Source of the DNA: JAAZBV01 sp964460435
GTDB lineage: Bacteria; Desulfobacterota; DSM-4660; Desulfatiglandales; HGW-15
NCBI GenBank assembly: GCA_964460435.1
Contig: CAYWRH010000054.1
Span: forward strand, 1-25,133
DNA length: 25,133 nucleotides
Direction: 5' to 3'
Shown: in pieces, positions 7,666 through 15,436 of the stretch
Layout: the number at the start of each line of letters is the position of its first letter
Numbering within the stretch: the first letter of the stretch is position 1
Notes under the pieces: generated by a model
The model's input: only the letters and a program-made list of their open reading frames with translations
The model's database searches: none
What the model was told of the DNA's origin: nothing
Translations under genes and position numbers: made by a program

Positions 7666-10125
7666 ATGGCAGAGGTCAAGAGGCATACTGTAGGGGTGGC
7701 AGTATGTGCCCCCCTTGAGAGTATCTTTACCTATAGAGTGCCGGATGCCATCTCGCATGATGTTGCTATCGGTAAAAGGGTGCTTGTGCCTGTTCGGAAC
7801 AGGGAGGTTACAGGATATATCGTTGATACGGCCCAGGGTAGCACCCATGCTGGTTATGAACTGAAAGATATAAGGGATATCCTTGATCAGACACCTCTAT
7901 TTGGCCCCAACCTTGTCCCATTTTTCAGGTGGATATCAGAGTATTACATCTGTCCTTTAGGCATGGTCATACAGTCTGCGCTCCCTGGCGGTCTTAATGC
8001 GCAAAAGTTCAAGAAAGGGGTCATTACTGAGAGGGGCATTGAGGCTATTGATTCATATGGCCTTGCCCCGGATCAGAAAGATCTGCTTGTCTGGGTCAGG
8101 GAAAATCCAGGTAAGCGTCTTCCGCCACCCCTGTACAGGTTTTACCAGCTTGAAAAACGCGGTCTTATCACAATTGAGCTACAGCAGAAGAAGGAGAGGA
8201 CAGGCCCCCTCAAGTGGACCTATGTGAAATACAGGGATGATAAAAACAGGGATATCCTTAATGCAAGGAGTATTGCTTTAAAGGCGGATAATGAGGCCTC
8301 CTTTCTTGAGTCCCTTGCAACGGAGGGCGGCCTGCCTTTGCGGAGTCTTTGCCAAAGATTTTCCAATGGGGATTACCTTGTGGACAAGTGGGTAAAAAAG
8401 GGTGTGCTTGAAAAATACCAGAAGGAGGTCCCCAGGCTGAGCATTTCGGGTGACAAGATGATCCAGGGCCCTCAACCTCTTCTATCAGAACAGCAGGAGG
8501 GTTGCCTTTCAGCCCTGAAAAAAGGCATGGACAAAGGAAAATTCTCCACATTTCTTTTATACGGTGTAACAGGGAGCGGCAAGACAGAGGTCTATTATAA
8601 TGCCATCTCTCATGCCATATCCCTTGGAAGACAGGCAATCCTGCTAGTGCCAGAGATAGCGCTTACCATCTTCACGGAGGGGCTGTTCCGTTCAAGGCTG
8701 GGAGACAGGGTTGCCATTTTTCACAGCGGGCTTTCAGATGGCGAGAGGTATGAACAGTGGATGATGATGGCTAAAGGCGAGATAGACCTTGTGATAGGCG
8801 CAAGGTCTGCGCTATTTGCACCGCTTAACAGGCTCGGCCTTATTATTGTGGATGAGGAGTATGACTCTTCATACAAGCAGGATGAGCCACCAAGGTACCA
8901 TGCAAGGGATGCGGCTGTTAAAAGGGGAAAGCTGGAGGATGCGGTTGTAGTGCTGGGGGCAGGCACACCATCAGTACAGTCATATCACAATACTGAAAAG
9001 GGGCAGTATCACCTTCTTACAATGCCTGAGAGGGTGGAACAGCGGCCTCTGCCGGATATAAGGATCGTGGATATGAAGTCTGTGCTTGAGATGGGGTATT
9101 CTGATAAAAAGAGGCTTTTAAGCCCTGTCCTGAGAAATGCCCTTAAAGAAAATTTTGAAAAGAGAAAACAGTCCATACTATTTTTAAACAGGAGGGGGTT
9201 CAGCAAGATATACCTTTGTCCCGCTTGCGGGCAATCGGTTAAGTGCCCCAATTGTGATCTAACGCTCACTTATCACCTTCATGCCAGGGCACTTATTTGC
9301 CATTACTGTGAATACAGGGTTGCGCCCGAAAACAGATGCCCCTCATGCAGGCATGAGGGGATGATCCCATATGGGTTTGGCACAGAAAAGCTTGAACATG
9401 AACTTGCAGATGATATCCCTTATGCCAGGATAGCAAGGTTTGACCGCGACACCACCCGGAAAAAGGGGCAGATCGATAAAATCCTTAAGGGCTTCAGCAA
9501 TAATGAGGTTGATATACTCGTGGGCACCCAGATGGTGACAAAGGGGTATGACTTCCCGAATGTCACTCTGGTTGGTGTGGTATCTGCCGACCTTTCCTTG
9601 GGCTTTCCTGACTTCAGGGCAGGGGAGCGCACCTTCCAGATAATCTCGCAGGTTGCAGGACGCGCTGGCCGTGGCGTTGACAGGGGTCAGGTTATTATCC
9701 AGACCTTTAACCCGGGGCACTATGCTATTGAAGCAGCAAAAAACCACGACTATGCAAGCTTTTACACCAGGGAGAAACAGATGAGGGAGATGCTGAAATA
9801 CCCGCCATTCGGGTATCTTGCATGCATCAGGTTTTCAGGCAATGTAAAGGATGCCACAAAGAATGGGGCGGAAAAGATCGCACATGAGATGAAGGTTATC
9901 CTTGCGAACTGGCCAAGGGAGGGTAAAACCATACAGGTTTTAGGCCCTGCAGAGGCGCCTCTCTCCAAGCTCAGGGGCAAGTACAGGTGGCAGATACTTC
10001 TTAAAAGCAGGAACAGCAATGTGCTCCACTACTTTCTTGAACGGGTTAGAGAATGCTCTATCCAGATACTCAAAGGGAGCGGGGTGAGTATGATGATAGA
10101 TATAGATCCTTACCAGATGCTCTAA
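7666..10125 (+). CDS. priA: Primosomal protein N' (replication restart helicase PriA)
   Basis: An 819-residue superfamily 2 DNA helicase that recognises stalled forks and reloads the replicative helicase. The N-terminal ~250 residues correspond to the fork-binding and winged-helix regions. The helicase core shows Walker A GVTGSGKT (300-307) and a DEEY Walker B motif (396-399) followed by the aromatic-rich QDEPPRYHARD segment. The zinc-binding region carries all eight expected cysteines: C518, C521, C527, C530, C545, C548, C558 and C561. The C-terminal helicase lobe includes the GTQMVTKGYDFPNV and QVAGRAGR motifs. Length is typical or slightly long. Its stop is only 6 bp from the stop of the convergent glycosidase gene. 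Confidence 0.97.
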   Translation: MAEVKRHTVGVAVCAPLESIFTYRVPDAISHDVAIGKRVLVPVRNREVTGYIVDTAQGSTHAGYELKDIRDILDQTPLFGPNLVPFFRWISEYYICPLGMVIQSALPGGLNAQKFKKGVITERGIEAIDSYGLAPDQKDLLVWVRENPGKRLPPPLYRFYQLEKRGLITIELQQKKERTGPLKWTYVKYRDDKNRDILNARSIALKADNEASFLESLATEGGLPLRSLCQRFSNGDYLVDKWVKKGVLEKYQKEVPRLSISGDKMIQGPQPLLSEQQEGCLSALKKGMDKGKFSTFLLYGVTGSGKTEVYYNAISHAISLGRQAILLVPEIALTIFTEGLFRSRLGDRVAIFHSGLSDGERYEQWMMMAKGEIDLVIGARSALFAPLNRLGLIIVDEEYDSSYKQDEPPRYHARDAAVKRGKLEDAVVVLGAGTPSVQSYHNTEKGQYHLLTMPERVEQRPLPDIRIVDMKSVLEMGYSDKKRLLSPVLRNALKENFEKRKQSILFLNRRGFSKIYLCPACGQSVKCPNCDLTLTYHLHARALICHYCEYRVAPENRCPSCRHEGMIPYGFGTEKLEHELADDIPYARIARFDRDTTRKKGQIDKILKGFSNNEVDILVGTQMVTKGYDFPNVTLVGVVSADLSLGFPDFRAGERTFQIISQVAGRAGRGVDRGQVIIQTFNPGHYAIEAAKNHDYASFYTREKQMREMLKYPPFGYLACIRFSGNVKDATKNGAEKIAHEMKVILANWPREGKTIQVLGPAEAPLSKLRGKYRWQILLKSRNSNVLHYFLERVRECSIQILKGSGVSMMIDIDPYQML

Positions 10126-10131
10126 AATCAG

Positions 10132-11169
10132 CTACCACACCGGTGATAAATCACCATATGGGTGAATGGTCTGGATTGTCCCGTCCTCATTATATTTAAG
10201 TTCACTTACCTTGATGGAACGCAGATGCGTTTTACCCTTTGACACCGTGCAGTCATGATAGAAGAGATACCATTTGCCCATAAATTCTATAATGGAATGG
10301 TGTGTAGTCCATCCGATCACAGGGGTGAGTATCTTACCCTGATATGTAAAAGGCCCATAAGGGTTTTCGCCTGTGGCATAACAGAGATAGTGGGTGTTAC
10401 CAGTTGAATATGAGTAGTAATATCTGCCATTATACTTGTGCATCCATGATGCCTCAAAGAACCTACGGTCTTCGTCACTTGCAAGCAAAGGGTTATTGGC
10501 CCTGTCGACTATGGTAACAGGCTTTGGTGCTTCGGCAAACCCCAGCATGTTATTACTCAATTTTGCCACAAACGGCGGTATTGCCGGTTCATTCGCATTG
10601 GGGAACGGTCCGGACGGGTCATATTTACCCTTATACCAGCGCTGGAGCTGACCGCCCCAGATGCCGCCAAAATACATATAGTGCTCTCCATCTGTGTCTT
10701 TAAATACGCATGGATCAATGCTGAAACTCCCTTTTATCGGTTCCGGTTCAGGTATGAATGGGCCTTCCGGTTGATTGCTTATGGCAACACCAATACGAAA
10801 GATATCATTCTTATCCTTTAGCGGGAAATAGAGGTAATATCTGCCATTTTTATACGCAGCATCCGAGTCCCAGAGCTGACGGCCTGCCCAGGGGATATCC
10901 TTTACAGAAAGGGCAACACCGTGATCAGTAACCGAACCATCTATACTATCCATGGAGAGCACATGATAATCCCGCATATCAAAATGGTCGCCATTATCAT
11001 TTTCAGGTATACCCGCATCAATATCGTGTGAGGGGTAGATATATATCCTCCCGTTCCACACATGGGCAGCCGGGTCTGCTGTATAAATGTGTTCAATAAG
11101 CGGCCTGGCAATCGCCTGACTCACCAGGGCTTCGAATGGGGTGATTGAGATTCGGGATTGAGGTTCCAT
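10132..11169 (-). CDS. Glycoside hydrolase family 43-type protein
   Basis: A 345-residue five-bladed beta-propeller glycosidase. The expected GH43 triad can be assigned: Asp32 in YTADPAAHVWNG (general base), Asp152 in SIDPCVF (pKa modulator) and Glu239 in RFFEASWMHKYNGRYY (general acid). Family members act mainly on arabinose- or xylose-containing oligosaccharides. No signal peptide is present, so action on imported oligosaccharides in the cytoplasm is likely; the exact substrate cannot be told. A GGAAA lies upstream of the ATG. No transporter or sugar-metabolism gene lies nearby, and a hairpin separates it from the upstream gene, so it appears to be a stand-alone unit, possibly acquired. Confidence 0.85.
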   Translation of the reverse strand: MEPQSRISITPFEALVSQAIARPLIEHIYTADPAAHVWNGRIYIYPSHDIDAGIPENDNGDHFDMRDYHVLSMDSIDGSVTDHGVALSVKDIPWAGRQLWDSDAAYKNGRYYLYFPLKDKNDIFRIGVAISNQPEGPFIPEPEPIKGSFSIDPCVFKDTDGEHYMYFGGIWGGQLQRWYKGKYDPSGPFPNANEPAIPPFVAKLSNNMLGFAEAPKPVTIVDRANNPLLASDEDRRFFEASWMHKYNGRYYYSYSTGNTHYLCYATGENPYGPFTYQGKILTPVIGWTTHHSIIEFMGKWYLFYHDCTVSKGKTHLRSIKVSELKYNEDGTIQTIHPYGDLSPVW

Positions 11170-11190
11170 ATTATTTCCATTATTTAATGT

Positions 11191-11223
11191 TAAAGGCTGA
11201 GGCCTATCTTTAGGGCCTCAGCC
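11191..11223 (-). terminator. Intrinsic-terminator-like hairpin after the calcium-loop protein gene
   Basis: A perfect 10-bp inverted repeat, GGCTGAGGCC (11195-11204) and GGCCTCAGCC (11214-11223), with a 9-base loop. On the minus strand the stem is followed by TTTAACATTA, a short T tract. It lies 32 bp past the stop of the small secreted protein gene and just before the glycosidase start, so it should insulate the two. The stem is strong; the T tract is weak. Confidence 0.6.
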
Positions 11224-11254
11224 ATAAAAAGGCAAGAAATAAATTTGGAACAAA

Positions 11255-11563
11255 TTATTTTGCTGCTTTGAAATTGTCACATACCCCGTCCCCATCTTTA
11301 TCTACATAATTGGGACCATGTGCGGATGCAGCGCTAGAGGTATTGTTTAGCCTGTTCCGGTAACCTTTTCCTGCCCCTTTGCCCTTTCCGGTACCTGCAT
11401 TATCACAGATACCGTCTCCGTTTTCATCAACATAATTCATTCCGCAGCCTGCCTGCCCGCCATTTGCCTTGCAGCAACCCATGCCCCTGCCCCGGGCATA
11501 GGAATATGTGCCAGTGGTCAGAAGAAAGATGGAAAGCATTGCTATTGTTAGTATACGTTTCAT
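11255..11563 (-). CDS. Small secreted protein with two calcium-loop (dockerin/EF-hand-like) motifs
   Basis: A 102-residue protein with a clear signal peptide (residues 1-23, hydrophobic core AMLSIFLLTTG, cleavage likely after SYA). The mature chain holds two near-identical motifs, YVDENGDGICDN (Asp46, Asn48, Asp50, Asp54) and YVDKDGDGVCDN (Asp88, Asp90, Asp92, Asp96), matching the D-x-(N/D)-x-D-G calcium loop of EF-hand and dockerin domains, each with a Cys before the last Asp. Further cysteines at 30, 31 and 40, with glycine-rich linkers, suggest metal binding or disulfides. The ATG has a strong AAGGAG seven bases upstream. It lies downstream of the ECF sigma factor and membrane protein genes, separated from them by 136 bp, and could be a target of that sigma factor (inference). 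Function unknown. Confidence 0.75.
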   Translation of the reverse strand: MKRILTIAMLSIFLLTTGTYSYARGRGMGCCKANGGQAGCGMNYVDENGDGICDNAGTGKGKGAGKGYRNRLNNTSSAASAHGPNYVDKDGDGVCDNFKAAK

Positions 11564-11699
11564 AATATATCTCCTTAGTAAAAGGTTAACTGTTATATCT
11601 TAACGAAAAGAGCCTGAATTAATACATGCATGTCATAGTCAGCGTTTAACAGGTAATACGAAACGTACTTCAATTTTCTTTCATTTTTTTATTAATAAA

Positions 11700-12425
11700 T
11701 TAATTGCGCCTGTGTTTTGCACCCCGGTTTTTCCTTCCATGCCATGGACGCACTTCATCTGCCCTGAAGCTGTTCGGGCCGATCCTGGTGCCGATCAATT
11801 TTATCTCAAGGCCTTTGGATGGGGTTAATCTGCCGCGCCATATAGTCTTTTCTGCATGGATATTCCATTCGTTGCCATCAAGATCATTCAGGCGGAATGA
11901 CCCATCTTTTGTGATATCTGAAATCATCCCGGCCAATAGACCTTTATCCGGTGACATCCAGACCTTCTGGCTATGGAATGTAACACCATGATAAAAGGGC
12001 AGCTTCTCTTCAAAAATTGCTTCCATACGTTCAGAAATTCCGGCCAAATACATACCCATGCCCCCTGCAACAGAAATAAAAAGGCTTAAGGCAACAATTG
12101 TTGTGGCCCGGTAACGATAACCCCCTTGTGTCTGCCTGAAATAATAATAGGCAACAACAGAAAAAAAGATCATAAAGATGCCCCAGAAATATGGGGTGTA
12201 TATCAATAAAAAATCCAGCAAATTACCTTTAAAATGGTAAAACAGATCCCACTCCGCATTTTTAACCCGGAAAATAACAGTGCTGCCTGCAATGCTCCCC
12301 AGGATGATTGAGAAGCAGAAGAGCATCCAGACTGTAGAGCGCCTTAAAATAAAATACCTTTTTGGGAGGGGTGCAATACCCTTCTCCTTTATCTTATCAA
12401 GCACTTCCCTGCTGATATCCCTCAT
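11700..12425 (-). CDS. Three-helix membrane protein with periplasmic domain, candidate anti-sigma factor
   Basis: A 241-residue protein with a short basic cytoplasmic N-terminus (~28 residues), three predicted transmembrane helices (~30-52, 69-96 and 106-128), and a C-terminal domain (~129-225) that would face the periplasm and is rich in strands, including MISDITKDGSFRLNDLDG and KGLEIKLIGTRIG, resembling a small OB-like or DUF5666-like barrel. The chain ends in a basic tail. It starts 7 bp after the ECF sigma gene, the usual place for an anti-sigma factor, but lacks a zinc-binding anti-sigma HxxxCxxC motif. The anti-sigma role is therefore inferred from position only. Confidence 0.6.
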   Translation of the reverse strand: MRDISREVLDKIKEKGIAPLPKRYFILRRSTVWMLFCFSIILGSIAGSTVIFRVKNAEWDLFYHFKGNLLDFLLIYTPYFWGIFMIFFSVVAYYYFRQTQGGYRYRATTIVALSLFISVAGGMGMYLAGISERMEAIFEEKLPFYHGVTFHSQKVWMSPDKGLLAGMISDITKDGSFRLNDLDGNEWNIHAEKTIWRGRLTPSKGLEIKLIGTRIGPNSFRADEVRPWHGRKNRGAKHRRN

Positions 12426-12432
12426 AATTCTG

Positions 12433-13041
12433 CTATTTCCTCTCTAATTGATATTGTCCTGCAAGTTTTTTAAATTTTTCTTTGGCCCGGTTTAACAGTG
12501 TCGCCACACTGCCTGAAGGTTTTTGAAGTATATCGCCTATTTCTTCATAGCTTAACTCCTCCAGATAACGCAGTACCAGAACATCACGGTATTTCGGTGC
12601 CAGTTTTTCAAGTGCTTTTCTTACTTCCTCTACCTTTTCTCTCACCAGGTAATCAGATTCCATATTAGAGGCATCGGTCAGGAAATTAACAAGCAAACGT
12701 GAATCGGTAACTGCATCATCAATGTTGAGAGAAGAGCGGTATCTCCTGTCTTTACGGTATTGGCTGATGACCTCATTATGGGCAATCCGGTACAACCAGG
12801 TTGAAAATTTAAGATTGATGTCAAATCCGTTGATATTGCGATATACCTTTATAAAGATTTCCTGAAGTATATCCTCTGCCTCCTCCCTGCTGGCCGGCAT
12901 GATCCTCTTGATATAGCGGAGCAATGCAGGCTCATACCGTTTCATCAAGCTGTAAAATGCATTTTCATCATGAAGCGAGTATCTGACCAGCTCTTCGTCT
13001 GTCATTGGGTCGTACAGGGTATTGGATAGCATGTGAGGCAT
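12433..13041 (-). CDS. ECF (extracytoplasmic function) RNA polymerase sigma factor
   Basis: A 202-residue sigma-70 family protein with only regions 2 and 4. Region 2 (~36-100) includes the EEAEDILQEIFIKVYRNI and FSTWLYRIAHNEVISQYRK segments; region 4 (~143-195) has the helix-turn-helix LSYEEIGDILQKPSGSVATLLNRAKEKF. ECF sigma factors direct RNA polymerase to stress or envelope regulons and are normally held by a membrane anti-sigma factor; the next gene, 7 bp downstream, is a membrane protein. The start is uncertain: the only good ribosome binding site (AAGGAG, 13059-13064 read on the minus strand) lies 17 bases before the first ATG, with no alternative start codon between. Confidence 0.92.
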   Translation of the reverse strand: MPHMLSNTLYDPMTDEELVRYSLHDENAFYSLMKRYEPALLRYIKRIMPASREEAEDILQEIFIKVYRNINGFDINLKFSTWLYRIAHNEVISQYRKDRRYRSSLNIDDAVTDSRLLVNFLTDASNMESDYLVREKVEEVRKALEKLAPKYRDVLVLRYLEELSYEEIGDILQKPSGSVATLLNRAKEKFKKLAGQYQLERK

Positions 13042-13122
13042 AGTCAGTTATTAAAGGTCTCCTTAGTGTTGTGTGTAAATTATAGGAATTAAGTAAAAGG
13101 TAAATCTATTCAATAGCTATAG

Positions 13123-13512
13123 TTAATTCCATATGGTGACAACGTGATCAGATTCTTTTATAATTTTATCACTTGTCAATATTGGTATATTCAAAAATAA
13201 TGATGTTGAAACTATTAGTCTATCATGAAGTTCAAGACCCCTTATTGTTTTTGCGGTTTCAACTATATCGAAATCTAAATCGACTATTTTATCATAATCG
13301 AGGGGGATGATCTTATCTCGTACCTCTTCAAAATCGATGGGAATTTTATTGCGTTCGGATAAATATAAAATTTCTACTATTGAGATGATCGAAATAAATA
13401 TGGTGTTTTTTCCATTGTCAGCATCTTTTAGAATCTGTTTTGCAGCTTTGCCAATTTTTCCTGTTTTTGCAAAATGCCTAACAATAGTTACTGTATCTGC
13501 TAGATATTGCAC
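13123..13512 (-). CDS. vapC: VapC-like PIN-domain ribonuclease toxin
   Basis: A 129-residue PIN-domain protein, the usual toxin length. The four acidic metal-binding residues of the family can be assigned: Asp6 in MQYLADTVTI, Glu47 in SIVEILYL, Asp97 in ELHDRLIVSTS and Asp115 in ILTSDKII. PIN toxins of type II systems cleave tRNA or rRNA using Mg2+ or Mn2+. The gene overlaps the end of the upstream antitoxin gene by 13 bp, the standard coupled arrangement. The locus is visibly more AT-rich than its neighbours, consistent with mobility. The toxin looks intact. Confidence 0.85.
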   Translation of the reverse strand: MQYLADTVTIVRHFAKTGKIGKAAKQILKDADNGKNTIFISIISIVEILYLSERNKIPIDFEEVRDKIIPLDYDKIVDLDFDIVETAKTIRGLELHDRLIVSTSLFLNIPILTSDKIIKESDHVVTIWN

Positions 13513-13763
13513 CTTTTAACCCTCTCTGCCAGCAGATTCTCTGACTCATTACGGATATCTCGAATATTTTTATCCAGATCAGGTATCTTTTCAAAACCCA
13601 AACCTTGCCATATCCCTTCAAGTTTTCCTATCCGTTTTGATTTACATGAATTAGTTTTCATTAAAATAGATTCAATAAAATCATTAAGCTCTGCCAATTT
13701 GGCCTTTGGGATTTTTAAAAGATTTTGCTTTACTATATTAATATTTATTTTTTCAGGTTTCAT
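13500..13763 (-). CDS. Antitoxin of the VapBC-like pair
   Basis: An 87-residue charged protein encoded directly before the PIN toxin. The N-terminal half (NINIVKQNLLKIPKAKLAEL) looks like a helical DNA-binding or dimerisation part. The C-terminal half contains GIWQGLGFEKIPDLDKNIRD, which resembles the toxin-wrapping tail seen in antitoxins paired with PIN proteins. A purine-rich AGAGG lies upstream of the ATG. The family of the DNA-binding part is not certain by eye; the antitoxin call relies on size, position and the 13-bp overlap with the toxin. Autorepression of the operon is expected, but I see no clear palindrome upstream. Confidence 0.75.
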   Translation of the reverse strand: MKPEKININIVKQNLLKIPKAKLAELNDFIESILMKTNSCKSKRIGKLEGIWQGLGFEKIPDLDKNIRDIRNESENLLAERVKRCNI

Positions 13764-13799
13764 TTTTGCCTCTTTTTACTATTCAGCAAAATCATAACA

Positions 13800-14756
13800 T
13801 CATTTTTTTATAAATAAAAGGGATGAATACCCAACAACCCTCGTTTTATCACCCCCGGTCACATCTCCCGAGTTGGCATGTTTTAAAACCAGGGCTGTAT
13901 CCGCCCCCATTGCCTTGGCATAGAGCATGGCAGTACCTACTCCGCCGCTTGCGCATATGGCTGTCTGAAGCCCGGGGAGGTCAGGCTCTTTCAGTTGTTT
14001 ATAGACATGCCTGAAAAAGAGGTCTATGTCCATTGACCTGATTTTTTCAAGGGTCAGGTTATCCATTTTGTTTGACCCTTCATATGTTGGATAATGGGAC
14101 ATGTCAGAGCTTGCCAGTATAAATATATTTTTATCCCCGGCAGCCTTCCTTATTGCATCAGCAAGTATCCTGCAGTTTTGAGGTGAAGGGAACCCGAACA
14201 TAAGAGGTAATATTCTGCATTTTTTGTTCCTGGCCTGTATGAAGGGGAGCTGTACCTCTATAGTGTGGTCACCCCTGTGGATCGATATATCAGGCCTTAT
14301 TCCTTTATTAAAGGCCTCAAGCCTTTCCATCATCTCTCTATCAACCGGGATTTTTCCCAAAGGTGTTTCAAAAAAATCAACAGGGCATGTATAGGCCACT
14401 GCATCCTGAAATGTGTCATGGCCTATTATTACAATCGTATCAAAATCAATATCTGAGATGTTCTTGAATGTGAGTGCGGCAATTTGTCCCGAATAGACAT
14501 AACCTGCATGGGGCGCCATTGCTGCCAGAATCATCCCTTTAGCATCCTTTTTCTCCGCATCTTTCAGAAGGCCATTTACGGCTGTTTTTAAATCTTCACT
14601 GCTTTCAGGATAAAATGCACCGGCAACAGATGCAGGTCTTGTTATTAATTTGTGTTCAGGAGCCATATTATCTTCACCATAGGCGTTGAAAAAGGTAAGG
14701 GTTATTATAACAAAAACTATTAATGTATATGGTTTTTTCACCATTTTTTGCCTCAT
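13800..14756 (-). CDS. MEMO family (AmmeMemoRadiSam system B) protein with export signal
   Basis: A 318-residue MEMO/DODA-superfamily protein. The family core spans ~40-318, from ITRPASVAGAFYPES to VVGYSSLLF. The three metal ligands known for human MEMO1 (His49, His81, Cys244) align with His83 in APHAGYVYSG, His113 in IIGHD and Cys268 in TAICASGGVG; Asp218 and His221 in SSDMSHY are also conserved. Unusually, residues 1-28 form a signal peptide or membrane anchor (KK start, hydrophobic TLIVFVIITLTFF, then NAYG), whereas most family members are cytosolic. The AMMECR1 and radical-SAM partners often found with it are absent here. It is divergent from the TlpA-like lipoprotein gene. The family assignment is firm, the reaction unknown; MEMO1 has been linked to redox-metal binding. 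Confidence 0.87.
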   Translation of the reverse strand: MRQKMVKKPYTLIVFVIITLTFFNAYGEDNMAPEHKLITRPASVAGAFYPESSEDLKTAVNGLLKDAEKKDAKGMILAAMAPHAGYVYSGQIAALTFKNISDIDFDTIVIIGHDTFQDAVAYTCPVDFFETPLGKIPVDREMMERLEAFNKGIRPDISIHRGDHTIEVQLPFIQARNKKCRILPLMFGFPSPQNCRILADAIRKAAGDKNIFILASSDMSHYPTYEGSNKMDNLTLEKIRSMDIDLFFRHVYKQLKEPDLPGLQTAICASGGVGTAMLYAKAMGADTALVLKHANSGDVTGGDKTRVVGYSSLLFIKK

Positions 14757-14839
14757 ATATTTTTATTTTAAATTATTCCATATCCGGTGAAAAAATTGTA
14801 TTCTGCATTATAAATGAGCCGGAGTAATATTAAAAGAAA

Positions 14840-14868
14840 TTGTTTTAATGGCGAGAGACTAATATGCT
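14840..14868 (+). promoter_or_regulatory. Weak sigma-70-type promoter candidate for the tlpA-like operon
   Basis: TTGTTT (14840-14845) and TATGCT (14863-14868) are separated by exactly 17 bases, placing a start site about 35 bases before the lipoprotein gene. Each hexamer is a partial match to consensus, so this is suggestive only. Confidence 0.3.
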
Positions 14869-14908
14869 CCTGTGCCCATAACCCTAATTACAGATATCAG
14901 GAGATAAG

Positions 14909-15436
14909 ATGAGATACAGATTGATTGCAAAATATATGACCCTGTTAACCACATTTATGGCTTTAATCTTTTCAGGCTGTTCAAAAGAGAACCAGAAGAC
15001 AGAGGTAAAGGCAATAGATGCCCCTGATTTCAGATTAAAGGCCCTGACCGGCGAAGATATCACCCTTTCTGCTTACAGAGGAAAAGTAGTTCTCCTTGAT
15101 TTCTGGGCAACCTGGTGCGGCCCCTGCATGCAGTCTGTACCTGAGCTTGTGCGCATTCAGGAAAAATACAGGGACAAGGGGCTGGTTGTGCTGGGTGTTT
15201 CAATGGATACCCTTTCAGAGGCTGATGACGGGCAGATACAGAAGTTCATGAGGACATTCGGAATCAATTACCCTGTGATGAGGGATGATGGCACAGTAAG
15301 CAGTGCATATTATGGAGATTCTCCTGCCGCAATACCCACCATGCACATAATTAACCCGGAAGGTAAAATAATAGAAACAATATCAGGTTTTTCACCCGGG
15401 GCATTACCTGAAATTATTGAAGAACTGTTTAAATGA
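14909..15436 (+). CDS. TlpA/ResA-type thioredoxin lipoprotein
   Basis: A 175-residue membrane-anchored thiol-disulfide oxidoreductase. The N-terminus is a lipoprotein signal peptide ending in the lipobox IFSGC, with Cys24 as the lipidated residue. The thioredoxin-fold domain (~35-170) has the WCGPC active site (Cys70, Cys73) in FWATWCGPC, and the cis-proline in the AIPTMHII segment. TlpA/ResA proteins act in the periplasm, usually as reductants for cytochrome c or copper-site maturation. AGGAGAT lies just before the ATG. The stop overlaps the start of the amidohydrolase gene by 4 bp (ATGA), so the two are translationally coupled. It is divergent from the exported MEMO gene. Confidence 0.9.
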   Translation: MRYRLIAKYMTLLTTFMALIFSGCSKENQKTEVKAIDAPDFRLKALTGEDITLSAYRGKVVLLDFWATWCGPCMQSVPELVRIQEKYRDKGLVVLGVSMDTLSEADDGQIQKFMRTFGINYPVMRDDGTVSSAYYGDSPAAIPTMHIINPEGKIIETISGFSPGALPEIIEELFK

